The notes: generated by a model not told the origin, from the letters alone. A stretch of 10,820 nucleotides of DNA from Quisquiliibacterium sp. (GCA_023257915.1 JALRBB010000326.1:1-10820); one strand, 5' to 3'. Counted from the first letter of the stretch, positions 1-7,881 are shown. Numbers and translations are program-made.

Positions 1-841
1 AGTCGGTGTACGCCGCGTAGTACTCGAGCATCGTGAACTCGGGGTTGTGCCGCGGACTGATGCCTTCGTTGCGGAAGTTCCGGTTGATCTCAAACACCCG
101 CTCAAAGCCACCGACGATCAGCCGCTTCAGGTACAGCTCGGGGGCAATTCGCAGATACATCGGCTGATCGAGCGCATTGTGATGGGTCACGAATGGCTTG
201 GCGGCCGCTCCTCCCGGGATCGGATGCAGCATCGGCGTCTCGACCTCGAGAAAGCCGTGCGACGCCATGAAATTGCGGATCGCATTGATTGAGCGGCTGC
301 GTTTGACGAAGGTGCTGCGGGTCTGTTCGGTGACGATCAGATCGACATAGCGCTGGCGGTATTTGACCTCCTGGTCGGCGAGTCCATGGAACTTGTCCGG
401 CAGCGGTCGCAGCGACTTGGACAGCAGTCTGACGCTCGAGCAGCGAACCGATAGCTCGCCTTTCATGGTCTTGAACAGCACACCCTCGGCGGCGAGGATA
501 TCGCCCAGATCCCAGTGCTTGAACGCCTCGTGCGCATCGTTGCCCACGCCGGCGTCGTTCAGCCAAAGCTGGATCTTTCCGGTCGAATCCTGAATCGTTG
601 CAAAGCTTGCCTTGCCCTGCACCCGTTTGAGCATCATCCGGCCGGCGAGCGAGACACGCACACCAGCGCTTTCGAGGTCTTCGCGGGAAAGGGCTCCGTG
701 CGCGTCGGTCAGCGCCTGCGCGCGGTCGGCGGGGACGAAGTCATTTGGAAAGGCTGGTCCGGCGCAGCGCAACTCGGCGAGCTTGGCGCGGCGCTCGGCG
801 ATGATCTGGTTCTCGTCGAGCGGTTGGGTCGGCTCGGTCAT
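1..841 (-). CDS. lysS: Lysyl-tRNA synthetase, class II (N-terminal 280 residues, cut by window edge)
   Basis: This is the cytoplasmic enzyme that charges tRNA-Lys with lysine using ATP. The frame starts at ATG 841-839 ([12 protein letters not shown]) and runs open off the left edge, so the C-terminal catalytic part is missing; full-length relatives are about 500 residues. Residues about 63-145 look like the OB-fold anticodon-binding domain ([18 protein letters not shown], then [11 protein letters not shown]). Residues about 178-205 correspond to class II motif 1, ending in FLEVETPML. Residues about 247-272 are motif 2, with the very characteristic [20 protein letters not shown]. The gene follows prfB after 41 bases, with a modest GGA-containing ribosome site about nine bases before the ATG. 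prfB-lysS is a well-known conserved pair (as in E. coli recJ-prfB-lysS), so cotranscription is likely. Nothing in the visible part looks broken. Identification is very secure. Confidence 0.97.
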   Translation of the reverse strand, partial: MTEPTQPLDENQIIAERRAKLAELRCAGPAFPNDFVPADRAQALTDAHGALSREDLESAGVRVSLAGRMMLKRVQGKASFATIQDSTGKIQLWLNDAGVGNDAHEAFKHWDLGDILAAEGVLFKTMKGELSVRCSSVRLLSKSLRPLPDKFHGLADQEVKYRQRYVDLIVTEQTRSTFVKRSRSINAIRNFMASHGFLEVETPMLHPIPGGAAAKPFVTHHNALDQPMYLRIAPELYLKRLIVGGFERVFEINRNFRNEGISPRHNPEFTMLEYYAAYTD

Positions 842-882
842 GTTGGTTCCGGTCTCAGTTGGATGACGGGCAGGGCGGGGCG

Positions 883-1987
883 TCAGACGCCCTGCTTCAG
901 GCTGGCGGCGATGAAGTCGTCCAGGTCGCCGTCGAGGATTGCCTTCGTGTTGCTGGTCTCGACGTTGGTGCGCAGATCCTTGATGCGGGACTGATCCAGC
1001 ACGTACGAACGGATCTGATGGCCCCAGCCGATTTCGGTCTTGCCGGCCTCGACCTTGTCCTGCTCGGCGCGGCGCTTGCGCAACTCGAGTTCATAGAGGC
1101 GCGCGCGCAACATCTTCATCGCCTCGTCCTTGTTGCGGTGCTGCGACCGGTCATTCTGGCACTGCACAACCGTGTTGGTTGGCAGGTGCGTGATTCGCAC
1201 CGCGGATTCGGTTCGGTTCACGTGCTGGCCACCGGCACCCGATGCGCGATAGACGTCGATCCGAAGATCGCCAGGATTGATGTCGACTTCGATCGAGTCG
1301 TCGATTTCCGGGTACACGTACAAGGACGCGAAAGAGGTGTGGCGTCCGCCGCTCGAATCGAATGGTGACTTGCGGACCAGCCGATGCACACCAGTTTCGG
1401 TGCGCAAAAAGCCGTAGGCATATTCGCCATCGACCTTGATGGTCGCGCCCTTCAAGCCGGCGACCTCGCCAGGCGACTCTTCAAGCAATTCGGTCTTGAA
1501 GCCCTTGCGCTCGCAATAGCGCAGGTACTGGCGTAGCAGCATCTGCGCCCAGTCCTGGGCCTCGGTGCCACCAGCGCCAGCCTGGATTTCGACAAAGCAG
1601 TTGCTTGGATCTTCCGGGTTCGAAAACATGCGCCGGAATTCGAGATCGGCGACCCGGCTCTCAATGCCCGAAACATCCTGTTCGACGGCCATCAGTGTCG
1701 AGTCGTCGTCCTCGCTACTGGCCATCTCGAACAGCTCGCGGGCATCGGCGAGTGCGGCATCCACCTCGCCGATCGTCTCGACGACAGCTTCCAGGGATTT
1801 TTTTTCTTTGCCGAGCTCCAGCGCCCGCTTGGCGTCGTTCCAGACATCCGGTGCTTCGAGCTCGCGGTTGACTTCGATCAGGCGGGACTTCTTGCGATCG
1901 TAGTCAAAGATACCCCCGTAGATCGGCGGTGCGCTCGCGCAGTCCGTCGATCGAGGATTCAAGCAGATTCAGTCGTTCGGCTTCCAT
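883..1987 (-). CDS. prfB: Peptide chain release factor 2, expressed through a programmed +1 frameshift
   Basis: RF2 recognises UGA and UAA stop codons in the ribosomal A site and triggers peptide release. Translation should start at ATG 1987-1985 ([15 protein letters not shown]) and read 27 codons to RGYL. It then meets an in-frame TGA at 1906-1904, where the ribosome slips +1 on CTT and continues with GAC at 1905 to the TGA stop at 885-883. The joined product is about 367 residues, close to the 365 of E. coli RF2. Visible motifs are the SPF tripeptide that reads the stop codon (about residues 207-209) and the universal GGQ catalytic loop (about 252-254, in [15 protein letters not shown]). 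The residue matching E. coli position 246 is Ala, as in most bacteria, rather than the Thr of E. coli K-12. The 0 frame alone would give a 27-residue peptide. A gene finder that ignores recoding would place a false TTG start at 1962. Gaps are 52 bases from recJ and 41 bases to lysS. Confidence 0.97.
1903..1919 (-). promoter_or_regulatory. prfB programmed +1 frameshift site
   Basis: Read on the minus strand, the site is CGGGGGTATCTTTGAC. It has a purine-rich Shine-Dalgarno-like stretch (GGGGG at 1917-1913), a TAT codon, the slippery CTT codon (1909-1907), the in-frame TGA (1906-1904) and a following C that weakens termination. This matches the E. coli element apart from CGG in place of AGG, which removes one outer pair with the 16S rRNA tail. 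In the known mechanism, low RF2 lets the ribosome pause at UGA and shift +1, so RF2 represses its own synthesis. The spacing between the G-run and CTT is the canonical three bases. Confidence 0.95.
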
Positions 1988-2039
1988 GTTCCGGCATCGC
2001 TTCTGGTAAACCTTCGATTATAGCCGGCTGCCCCAGCCT

Positions 2040-3749
2040 TTATGCCTCAGCGGGCTCGGCTGCCTCGATCGCCAACTGCAAGGACGCAAGTCCCCGATAT
2101 TCGTCACGCAAAAGCCGGTAGGCGATCCGTGCCGGCGAGGGGAGAGACTCGGTGCGCCCGAACGCGATCGCGGCAATTCGTCGTCCATCGAGCAGCAATT
2201 CCGCGCGCAGATGGCGATCCTTGATCAGACGTTGTGAAAGCACCCGAACGGTGTTGCTAAACAGCGGCGGCGGGAAGCCCTGGCCCCAGACCTGACGTTC
2301 GATTTCGTCGAGCAGGGCAAGATCCAGTTCGCTGCCAGCCAGGGCGCCGTCTGTGGCCAGTTGCGCATCGAACACGGTCGGATCGGCCGCTTCAGAAACC
2401 GCTTGTTCGAATTCCCGCTCGAATTGCGCAAGCGCATCGGTGGGCAAAGTCATGCCGGCCGCCATCGCATGGCCACCGAAACGTGTGATCAGCCCAGGGG
2501 CGCGCTTGCTGACCAGATCGAGCATGTCGCGCAGGTGAACGCCCGGAATCGAGCGGCCCGAGCCTCGCAGCATCCCGGGTTCGGCACTTGCCGCAGCAAA
2601 TGTGACTACCGGGCGATGAAGTCGTTCCTTGAGTCTTGACGCAACCAGTCCGATGACACCTTCGTGCCAGGTGTTCCGATGCACGACCAGGGTTCGCCTG
2701 GCGCTGGGGATGTCGGTCACATCGTCGAGCGCTTCATCGCGCATCTGGGTCTCGATCTGGCGTCGTTGCCGGTTGAACTCATCGAGTGTCGTGGCCAATT
2801 CATGCGCGCGCTGAGGATCCTGGGCAAGCAAGCATTCAATGCCGATCGTGATGTCGGCAAGCCTTCCGGCCGCGTTGATCCGCGGGCCGATCGAAAAGCC
2901 CAGGTCGGTGCATGCAGCCTTGCGGGTATCGCGGCCGGCGACTGCGAATAGGGCGGCCACGCCGGGTTGTGCGCCTCCGGCTCGGATACGCCGAAGCCCT
3001 GCGGCGACCAGCAGCCGATTGTTTCGGTCAAGGCGCACCAGGTCGGCGACCGACCCGAGCGCGACCAGGTCGAGCAGACTTTGCAGCGCTGGCTCAGGCC
3101 GGTCGGCAAAATCCCCACGCTCGCGCAGTAGCGCGCGAAGCGCAAGCAGCACGTAAAACATCACGCCGACTCCGGCCAGGTTCTTGCTGGCGAATTCGCA
3201 GCCCGGCTGGTTCGGATTGACGATCGCGGCGGCAGCCGGCAGCGCATCACCGGGCAGATGATGATCGGTAATCAGCACGTCGATGCCCAGCTGGGTGGCG
3301 CGTTCAACCCCGTCGATGCTGGCGATGCCGTTATCCACGGTGATGAGCAGGTCGGGCTTGCCAAGTCGCGGATGGGCTGCCGCCAGCTCGACAATCGTCG
3401 GGGTCAAACCGTAGCCATGCTCGAAGCGGTTCGGGACCAGGTAATCAACTTGCACGCCGAGCATCCGCAGTCCGCGCACGGCGACCGCGCAGGCGGTCGC
3501 ACCGTCGCAGTCATAGTCGGCAACCACCAGCACCGACTGACCGGTATCGGCGGCCTGTGCAAGCCGCGCGGCAGCCGCCGAGATACCCCGCAGGCCATCG
3601 GGCGGCAGCAACGCGGCAAGATCCTGTCCGAGTTGCCCGGTTGTCTCGATCCCTCGGGCCGCATACAAGCGCGCCAGCACCGGATGAACGCCGTCGGCCA
3701 TCAGTGCGTCCCTGGCCGCGTCAGGGACCTCGCGTGCGTGGATCTTCAT
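2040..3749 (-). CDS. recJ: Single-stranded-DNA-specific 5'-3' exonuclease RecJ
   Basis: RecJ degrades single-stranded DNA 5' to 3' in RecF-pathway recombination, mismatch repair and base excision repair, using bound metal ions. The 569-residue product is close to the 577 of E. coli RecJ and shows all expected DHH-family motifs: DYDCDG (about 78-83), TVDNG (137-141), TDHHLPGD (161-168), LGSVAD (231-236), GPRINAAGRL (288-297) and, in the DHHA1 domain, RFGGHAMAAGM (423-433). The C-terminal part after about residue 460 corresponds to the OB-like domain. I chose ATG 3749-3747 (MKIHAREV). A TTG at 3755-3753, two codons earlier in frame, is possible and would overlap the stop of the upstream gene. 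Neither start has a strong Shine-Dalgarno sequence, so translation is probably coupled to the preceding gene, which ends two bases before the ATG. The stop is TAA at 2042-2040, with prfB starting 52 bases later. No key residue appears lost. Confidence 0.97.
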   Translation of the reverse strand: MKIHAREVPDAARDALMADGVHPVLARLYAARGIETTGQLGQDLAALLPPDGLRGISAAAARLAQAADTGQSVLVVADYDCDGATACAVAVRGLRMLGVQVDYLVPNRFEHGYGLTPTIVELAAAHPRLGKPDLLITVDNGIASIDGVERATQLGIDVLITDHHLPGDALPAAAAIVNPNQPGCEFASKNLAGVGVMFYVLLALRALLRERGDFADRPEPALQSLLDLVALGSVADLVRLDRNNRLLVAAGLRRIRAGGAQPGVAALFAVAGRDTRKAACTDLGFSIGPRINAAGRLADITIGIECLLAQDPQRAHELATTLDEFNRQRRQIETQMRDEALDDVTDIPSARRTLVVHRNTWHEGVIGLVASRLKERLHRPVVTFAAASAEPGMLRGSGRSIPGVHLRDMLDLVSKRAPGLITRFGGHAMAAGMTLPTDALAQFEREFEQAVSEAADPTVFDAQLATDGALAGSELDLALLDEIERQVWGQGFPPPLFSNTVRVLSQRLIKDRHLRAELLLDGRRIAAIAFGRTESLPSPARIAYRLLRDEYRGLASLQLAIEAAEPAEA

Positions 3750-3751
3750 CG

Positions 3752-4840
3752 TCAAAACGTCCAGGCGAGCGGATCGAGCCGTCGCCAGAGCTTCCAGCGG
3801 GTATCGCGCTCGCGCTGCAACTCGAGCCGACGACGCTCACCGGTGAGGATGACCCGAATCGAAGAAAACGCCGCTGGCAGGCGCTCGGGCAGCGCAAGAT
3901 CGCGCAAGCATGCGTCAAATCGCTCCCATTCGATCAGCCACTGGTGGCTATCGTCTCGGCGTCGTGCCAGGCTCCAGGCGGCCAATTCGACGACCAGGTC
4001 GCGTGCATCCTGTTGCAGCGCGAGGGCCGTCAGCGCTGCGAACTCATCCGGTGTAGGGAGCGTATTTTGAGTGTCGGGTGCCTGGCCCCCGGACGCCTGA
4101 ATCAGCCTGCGGATGGCCTCGTTGCGGGACCAGAGCACCATCGACGAGCGCGCCGGTGCGCGGCTCGCACGGCCCTCGAGCCAAAGCATGTTCACGGGCG
4201 GCGCACCGCGCTGCTCGCGCGCAAGATTGACCGGATGCTGATGCCACAACATCTGCACTTCGCTAAGCATGCGTCGCCAAAGACGCGCATCCGGACCACT
4301 TGGCAGGTAGGCGTCGACATTTCGTCCGGCCGCCATCCGCCAGCAATGCGCCTGCAGCTTGAGTTCTCGCTCACCGTGCAGGAACCAGGCGTGCGGAGAC
4401 GCTGAGAACAGTCGAAAACCATGTTCTGACAGGGATTGCGCCGCCACATCGGCCAGGGCCTGAGATTCGTCGGGATTTAGCTGAAGTTCGGACGGATCGA
4501 TGAGCAGTGCGTGGTCCAGGCCGATCGTGACATGCGACGGCGTCAGCAGCCACGAACCAGGGGCAAGGGCATAGGACCAGGCCGCATGCGCTTCAAGCGC
4601 ATCGTCCGCTGGCAAGTCCAGGCGCTCGCGCAGCCAGGTGTTTTCGGGAAGGTCACGCGGCACCAGGGCATCATCGTGGCGATCGTCGATGACGCGGCCG
4701 CGGCGCAGCAGACGTGCAAACGTGCCTGCTGCAAGATGGGAGCGGGCGTGACGTGGATCCATGGCAAGCCCTGTCGCATGCGGATGATCCGACGATCGGT
4801 CCAGGGCTGCACCAGCGCACAAAAGAATCAGTTCAGGCAA
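3752..4840 (-). CDS. RpfE-type / phosphoglycerate-mutase-like conserved protein of unknown function
   Basis: This 362-residue protein resembles the family named after Xanthomonas RpfE, often annotated as regulatory protein RpfE type or phosphoglycerate-mutase-like. I recognise it from the central pattern: TPSHVTIGLDHALL (about 100-113), a DES-containing segment (124-126), and the conserved block at about 193-224 with EVQMLWHQHPVN and RGAPPVNMLWLEGR. That block recalls the PVN-x-x-W-x-W-GGG region of family members, but here the usual GGG is EGR. No signal peptide or membrane segment is evident, so the protein is probably cytoplasmic. Its molecular role is not established. The start is TTG 4840-4838, supported by GAGG at 4852-4849 eight bases upstream; the first in-frame ATG (4762) would remove 26 residues. 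It ends two bases before the recJ ATG, matching the rpfE-recJ adjacency remembered from Xanthomonas and Burkholderiales. Family assignment is from memory of the pattern, so moderate confidence. Confidence 0.78.
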   Translation of the reverse strand: MPELILLCAGAALDRSSDHPHATGLAMDPRHARSHLAAGTFARLLRRGRVIDDRHDDALVPRDLPENTWLRERLDLPADDALEAHAAWSYALAPGSWLLTPSHVTIGLDHALLIDPSELQLNPDESQALADVAAQSLSEHGFRLFSASPHAWFLHGERELKLQAHCWRMAAGRNVDAYLPSGPDARLWRRMLSEVQMLWHQHPVNLAREQRGAPPVNMLWLEGRASRAPARSSMVLWSRNEAIRRLIQASGGQAPDTQNTLPTPDEFAALTALALQQDARDLVVELAAWSLARRRDDSHQWLIEWERFDACLRDLALPERLPAAFSSIRVILTGERRRLELQRERDTRWKLWRRLDPLAWTF

Positions 4841-4848
4841 GGTTTTCG

Positions 4849-4852
4849 CCTC
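4849..4852 (-). promoter_or_regulatory. Shine-Dalgarno site supporting the TTG start of the RpfE-type gene
   Basis: Read on the minus strand, GAGG is followed by CGAAAACC (8 bases) and TTG. Spacing and sequence fit a good ribosome binding site. This is the main reason for accepting the non-ATG start at 4840 over the downstream ATG at 4762. Confidence 0.6.
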
Positions 4853-4933
4853 GTTCGATAGCAGCCCGGCTGGCGCGACAGCGTCGGCGGGGCTCGGCTG
4901 ATTCTATGGCAAACTGACCCAACCCCGGACGCA

Positions 4934-4948
4934 CCGCTTTACAAGCGG
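4934..4948. repeat. Perfect inverted repeat (operator-like or 5' UTR hairpin) before lolC/E
   Basis: CCGCTT and AAGCGG flank the three bases TAC, giving CCGCTTTACAAGCGG. The element ends 17 bases before the ATG of the Lol permease gene. It could form a small hairpin in the leader RNA or be a dimeric protein-binding site. A 6-bp stem with a 3-base loop can also occur by chance in DNA of this composition. Confidence 0.4.
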
Positions 4949-4965
4949 AAATCCATTCACAAGTG

Positions 4966-6225
4966 ATGCCCATCCAGCTTCCGTTTGAATTCCAGATCGG
5001 CCTTCGCTACACGCGGGCAGGGCGTCGAGCGCGCCGGCGAAATGGCTTCATCTCGTTCATCTCGGCGTTGTCGGTGGCCGGAATCGCGCTCGGCGTTGCG
5101 GCGTTGATCACGGTGCTGTCGGTGATGAACGGATTTCAGAAAGAGGTGCGCGACCGAATGCTCGGCGTGCTCTCGCATATCGAGGTGTTCGAGTCCGGAG
5201 GGGTGACCGATACGGCCACTCTGATCGCCAAGGCGCGTACCAATCCAAGAGTGCTGGCCGGCGCGCCATTCGTTGCGGGGCAGGCGATGCTGACTCGAGA
5301 CGAAACCGTGCGGGGCGTGATCGTGCGCGGAATTGATCCGGGGCTAGAACCGCAGGTCGCCGACTTCCTGCGCGCTGTGCCGGGCGCAACGCTCGCACAG
5401 CTTGCGCCCGGACAGTTCGGTGTGATGATCGGTGGCGAACTGGCTCGCCAGGCGCTGGTCGGACCTGGCGACCGGATCACGCTGATCGCGCCGCAGGGAA
5501 CGATGACACCGGCTGGCGTGGTACCTCGACTGCGCCAGTTCACGGTGGTCGGCATCTTTGAGTCGGGCCATTACGAGTACGACAGCTCGCTGGTCCTGAT
5601 GAATATTGAGGATGCCGGGCGGCTATTCAGGGCGCAGGCAGCGCACGGGCTACGGCTAAAGACCTCCGACATGCTGGCCGCGCCTGCAATCGCCGGCGAA
5701 TTGTCTGCACTGCTCGGGTCGAACTACTTTGTGCGGGACTGGTCACGTGAGAACCGTAACTGGTTTGCGGCAGTGCAGATTGAAAAGAGAATGATGTTCA
5801 TCATCCTGATGTTGATCATCGCGGTGGCGGCGTTCAATCTGGTGTCGATGCTGGTGATGACCGTCACCGACAAGCAGGCCGACATCGCGATCCTGCGCAC
5901 ACTGGGAGCGAGCCCGCGCAGTGTGATGAAGATATTTATCGTGCAGGGAGCGATGGTCGGCCTTCTGGGCACCGCGCTCGGTGTGTTGCTCGGCGTGCTG
6001 CTGGCGCTGAATATCGATACGGTGGTCGGGGCGATCGAAACCGCCTTTGGCTTTCAGGTGCTGCCAAAGGGCGTGTATTTCATCAATCAGCTACCCAGCG
6101 ATCTGCATTGGGACGACGTCATCGCGATCGGCAGCACTGCGTGCGTGCTCGCGTTTGCGTCCACCTTGTACCCGAGTTGGCGGGCGTCGCGTGTTCGGCC
6201 CGCCGAGGCACTGCGCTATGAATGA
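4966..6225 (+). CDS. lolC: Lipoprotein-releasing ABC transporter permease, LolC/LolE family
   Basis: This inner-membrane permease of the Lol system extracts outer-membrane lipoproteins from the inner membrane and passes them to the chaperone LolA, powered by LolD. The 419-residue product has the family layout: a short cytoplasmic N terminus with [11 protein letters not shown]1 at about 28-54 ([19 protein letters not shown]), a large periplasmic domain (about 55-275) including [20 protein letters not shown], then TM2 about 276-300, TM3 about 320-349 and TM4 about 383-403. It ends in the usual RPAEALRYE. The coupling segment AILRTLGAS (308-316) is typical of FtsX-like permeases. I chose ATG 4966; GTG 4963 directly before it is an alternative and neither has a strong ribosome site. 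Its stop overlaps the lolD start by eight bases. Only one permease gene is present, with no lolE after lolD, so a homodimer of the LolF type is plausible. The choice among LolC, LolE and LolF names is uncertain. Confidence 0.93.
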   Translation: MPIQLPFEFQIGLRYTRAGRRARRRNGFISFISALSVAGIALGVAALITVLSVMNGFQKEVRDRMLGVLSHIEVFESGGVTDTATLIAKARTNPRVLAGAPFVAGQAMLTRDETVRGVIVRGIDPGLEPQVADFLRAVPGATLAQLAPGQFGVMIGGELARQALVGPGDRITLIAPQGTMTPAGVVPRLRQFTVVGIFESGHYEYDSSLVLMNIEDAGRLFRAQAAHGLRLKTSDMLAAPAIAGELSALLGSNYFVRDWSRENRNWFAAVQIEKRMMFIILMLIIAVAAFNLVSMLVMTVTDKQADIAILRTLGASPRSVMKIFIVQGAMVGLLGTALGVLLGVLLALNIDTVVGAIETAFGFQVLPKGVYFINQLPSDLHWDDVIAIGSTACVLAFASTLYPSWRASRVRPAEALRYE

Positions 6226-6949
6226 GTTGCTCAGGCCGCAATCCAGCGCTCCAGTTGCGGATGAGGGCGAAGCGCCGGTGGTCGCGTGTCACGCGTTGTG
6301 CAAGACCTACGGGGATGGCCCTATCGCAGTCGAAGTGCTCAAGGGGGTTGATATTTCGGTCGAGCAGGGCGAGCGGATTGCGATTGTCGGCGCCTCCGGG
6401 TCGGGTAAGAGCACGCTGTTGCATCTGCTCGGCGGATTGGATACGCCCAGCCAAGGTGAGGTGAAGTGGCGTGGCCGACGTATCGATTCGCTGCCCGAAG
6501 CCGAGCGCGGATTGCTGCGCAACCGGTTGCTCGGTTTTGTCTACCAGTTTCATCATTTGCTGCCAGAATTCAGTGCCCTGGAGAACGTTGCGATGCCGCT
6601 TCGTATCCGACGTCTTTCGGTGGTGGCGGCCGAACGCTCAGCGCGTGAAATGCTTGAACGTGTCGGCTTGGGCAACCGGATAGCGCATCTGCCCAGCCAG
6701 TTGTCGGGCGGCGAGCGTCAACGGGTGGCGCTGGCACGGGCACTGGTCACACGACCGGTATGCGTGCTCGCCGACGAGCCGACCGGTAACCTCGATCGCG
6801 GGACCGCGCGCCAGATGTTCGATCTGATTGACGAACTGAACCGTGAACTGGCGACCAGCTTTGTGATCGTCACGCACGATCTGGAATTGGCCGCACATGC
6901 GGGGCGCGTGCTGACCATGCGCGATGGCCTGCTGGAACGCGGCGGCTGA
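6218..6949 (+). CDS. lolD: Lipoprotein-releasing system ATP-binding protein LolD
   Basis: This cytoplasmic ATPase drives the Lol permease that releases lipoproteins to LolA. The product is 243 residues (E. coli LolD is 233). Motifs in order: Walker [10 protein letters not shown] (58-66), Q-loop Q110 inside the LolD-typical [16 protein letters not shown] (109-124), ABC signature LSGGERQRV (162-170), Walker B VCVLADEP (181-188, catalytic E187) and the switch His in VTHD (H220). The start is ATG 6218, which overlaps the end of the permease gene (ATGAATGA) and implies translational coupling. The open frame extends further upstream into the permease gene but has no reason to start there. The segment before the core ABC fold (about 1-20) is a short, poorly conserved extension. 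The next gene starts 34 bases downstream. The specific LolD assignment is secure because of the Q-loop region and the adjacent permease. Confidence 0.96.
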   Translation: MNELLRPQSSAPVADEGEAPVVACHALCKTYGDGPIAVEVLKGVDISVEQGERIAIVGASGSGKSTLLHLLGGLDTPSQGEVKWRGRRIDSLPEAERGLLRNRLLGFVYQFHHLLPEFSALENVAMPLRIRRLSVVAAERSAREMLERVGLGNRIAHLPSQLSGGERQRVALARALVTRPVCVLADEPTGNLDRGTARQMFDLIDELNRELATSFVIVTHDLELAAHAGRVLTMRDGLLERGG

Positions 6950-6983
6950 GTCTGTTTCTGACTGCGACCGGACGCTGGGCAAG

Positions 6984-7772
6984 ATGCTGATCGACACGCA
7001 TTGCCATCTGGATGCTGCTGAGTTCGATGGGGATCGCACGCAGGTGGTTGCGCGTGCGGCAGCCGGTGGGGTGCGTTCTATCGTGATCCCAGCGGTTGAA
7101 CGGGGCAATTTCGACGTGGTGGCACGACTGGCGCATGCAACCGATGGCGCGGCGTATGCGCTCGGCATCCATCCGATGTATGTCGAGCGCGCCGATGAGG
7201 CTGATCTGGAGCACCTGCGCGAGCGGATCGCAGCCTCTATCGAGGATCCGCGGCTGGTGGCGGTCGGTGAGATCGGTCTGGATTTCTTTGTCGAGGGCTT
7301 GGACCGGGAGCGACAGCGTCGATTCTTCGTTCGCCAACTCGAGATCGCACGCGAGTTCAATCTTCCTGTTTTGTTGCATGTGCGTCGGGCGCAAGACGAG
7401 ATCCTCAAATATCTTCGACGCACGCCGCCGCCTTCCGGCATTGCGCATGCTTTCAACGGGAGCCTGCAGCAGGCTCAGGCCTTCATTGCGCAGGGCTGCG
7501 CGCTCGGCTTCGGCGGCGCGATGACCTTCGAGCGGGCGCTGCAGATTCGTCGCCTTGTCACCGGATTGCCAGCGGAGGCCCATGTGCTCGAGACGGATGC
7601 GCCGGATATTGCGCCAGCCTGGCTTGCCCGAGGGCGCAATGAGCCGGGCGAATTGCCGGCGATTGCCGAGGTGTTCGCGAACCTTCGGCAAGAGCCTGTG
7701 CAGACCGTGCTCAAGCGCACCAGTGCCAATGCGCTGCGTGCGCTGCCTCGCCTGGCGACATTGCTGCGCTGA
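6984..7772 (+). CDS. TatD-family metal-dependent deoxyribonuclease
   Basis: TatD-family enzymes are TIM-barrel metallohydrolases; characterised members are 3'-5' DNases linked to DNA repair and DNA turnover. The 262-residue product is full length and shows the family metal-site motifs: DTHCHLD (4-10, H6 and H8), LGIHPMY (60-66, H63), VGEIGLD (94-100, E96), LLHVRRA (130-136, H132), AHAFNGS (154-160, H155) and ETDAPDIAP (203-211, D205). ATG 6984 was chosen because MLIDTHCHLD is the normal N terminus of the family; an in-frame ATG at 6924 would add 20 uncharacteristic residues and overlap lolD. The ribosome site is weak. It lies 34 bases after lolD and before comEC, so it is probably in the same transcript. 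Relatives in this position are usually labelled TatD-family hydrolase; whether it is orthologous to E. coli TatD, YcfH or YjjV cannot be decided here. Confidence 0.93.
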   Translation: MLIDTHCHLDAAEFDGDRTQVVARAAAGGVRSIVIPAVERGNFDVVARLAHATDGAAYALGIHPMYVERADEADLEHLRERIAASIEDPRLVAVGEIGLDFFVEGLDRERQRRFFVRQLEIAREFNLPVLLHVRRAQDEILKYLRRTPPPSGIAHAFNGSLQQAQAFIAQGCALGFGGAMTFERALQIRRLVTGLPAEAHVLETDAPDIAPAWLARGRNEPGELPAIAEVFANLRQEPVQTVLKRTSANALRALPRLATLLR

Positions 7773-7840
7773 TCCGCTCGCAAGCTCCTAGGCCTGGTGT
7801 CTGAGGCCCGGCCGTTCGGCACAGCAGTTTCAAACCTCTG

Positions 7841-7878
7841 ACCGATGGGCGTGCTTCAAACGCCCACCTAGCATCGGT
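7841..7878 (+). repeat. Bulged 12-bp hairpin immediately before the comEC start codon
   Basis: The outer arms are ACCGATG (7841-7847) and CATCGGT (7872-7878). The inner arms are GGCGT (7848-7852) and ACGCC (7860-7864). The loop is GCTTCAA, and there is a seven-base bulge CACCTAG (7865-7871) on the 3' side. The structure ends three bases before the comEC ATG, so in RNA it would cover the place where a ribosome binding site should be. No T-run follows, so it is not a classic intrinsic terminator. It lies in the 109-base gap 7773-7881, which also holds a weaker GGCCT/AGGCC stem at 7791-7808 and two copies of TTCAAAC (7829 and 7855); I see no clear promoter there. Confidence 0.55.
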
Positions 7879-7881
7879 GCG

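Larger units (their letters stand above)
4841..4965. promoter_or_regulatory. Divergent intergenic region between the rpfE-recJ-prfB-lysS and lol-tatD-comEC operons
   Basis: These 125 bases separate two divergent gene runs, so both operon promoters should lie here. On the minus strand, TAGAAT (4906-4901) matches the sigma-70 -10 consensus at five of six positions and lies about 60 bases before the TTG start, but there is no convincing -35 hexamer at 16-18 bases. On the plus strand I see no credible -10/-35 pair. An inverted repeat lies at 4934-4948. The region is GC-rich and has no open frame of note. The promoter assignment is an inference from gene layout. Confidence 0.45.

Noticed and set aside
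1905..1962. TTG at 1962 as the start of prfB
   Set aside because: The residues it would add ([10 protein letters not shown]...) do not resemble RF2, while the overlapping frame from ATG 1987 does and joins through the classic frameshift.
3258..4405. Two long plus-strand open frames (3258-4070 and 3557-4405)
   Set aside because: They are antisense to recJ and the RpfE-type gene, show no protein-family signal, and overlap each other as expected for composition-driven shadows.
4875..4907. GCGACA and TTCTAT as a plus-strand promoter for lolC/E
   Set aside because: The spacing is 21 bases and both hexamers match the consensus poorly.
6924..6983. Upstream ATG 6924 as the start of the TatD-family gene
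   Set aside because: It would add 20 non-conserved residues read out of frame within the end of lolD; the family starts at the MLIDTHCHLD segment encoded from 6984.
6638..7691. Two minus-strand open frames of about 272 codons
   Set aside because: They are antisense to lolD and the TatD-family gene, whose frames carry every expected catalytic motif.
7791..7808. GGCCT/AGGCC stem after the TatD-family gene as a terminator
   Set aside because: The stem is only 5 bp with an 8-base loop and no following T-run, so it is unlikely to be an intrinsic terminator.
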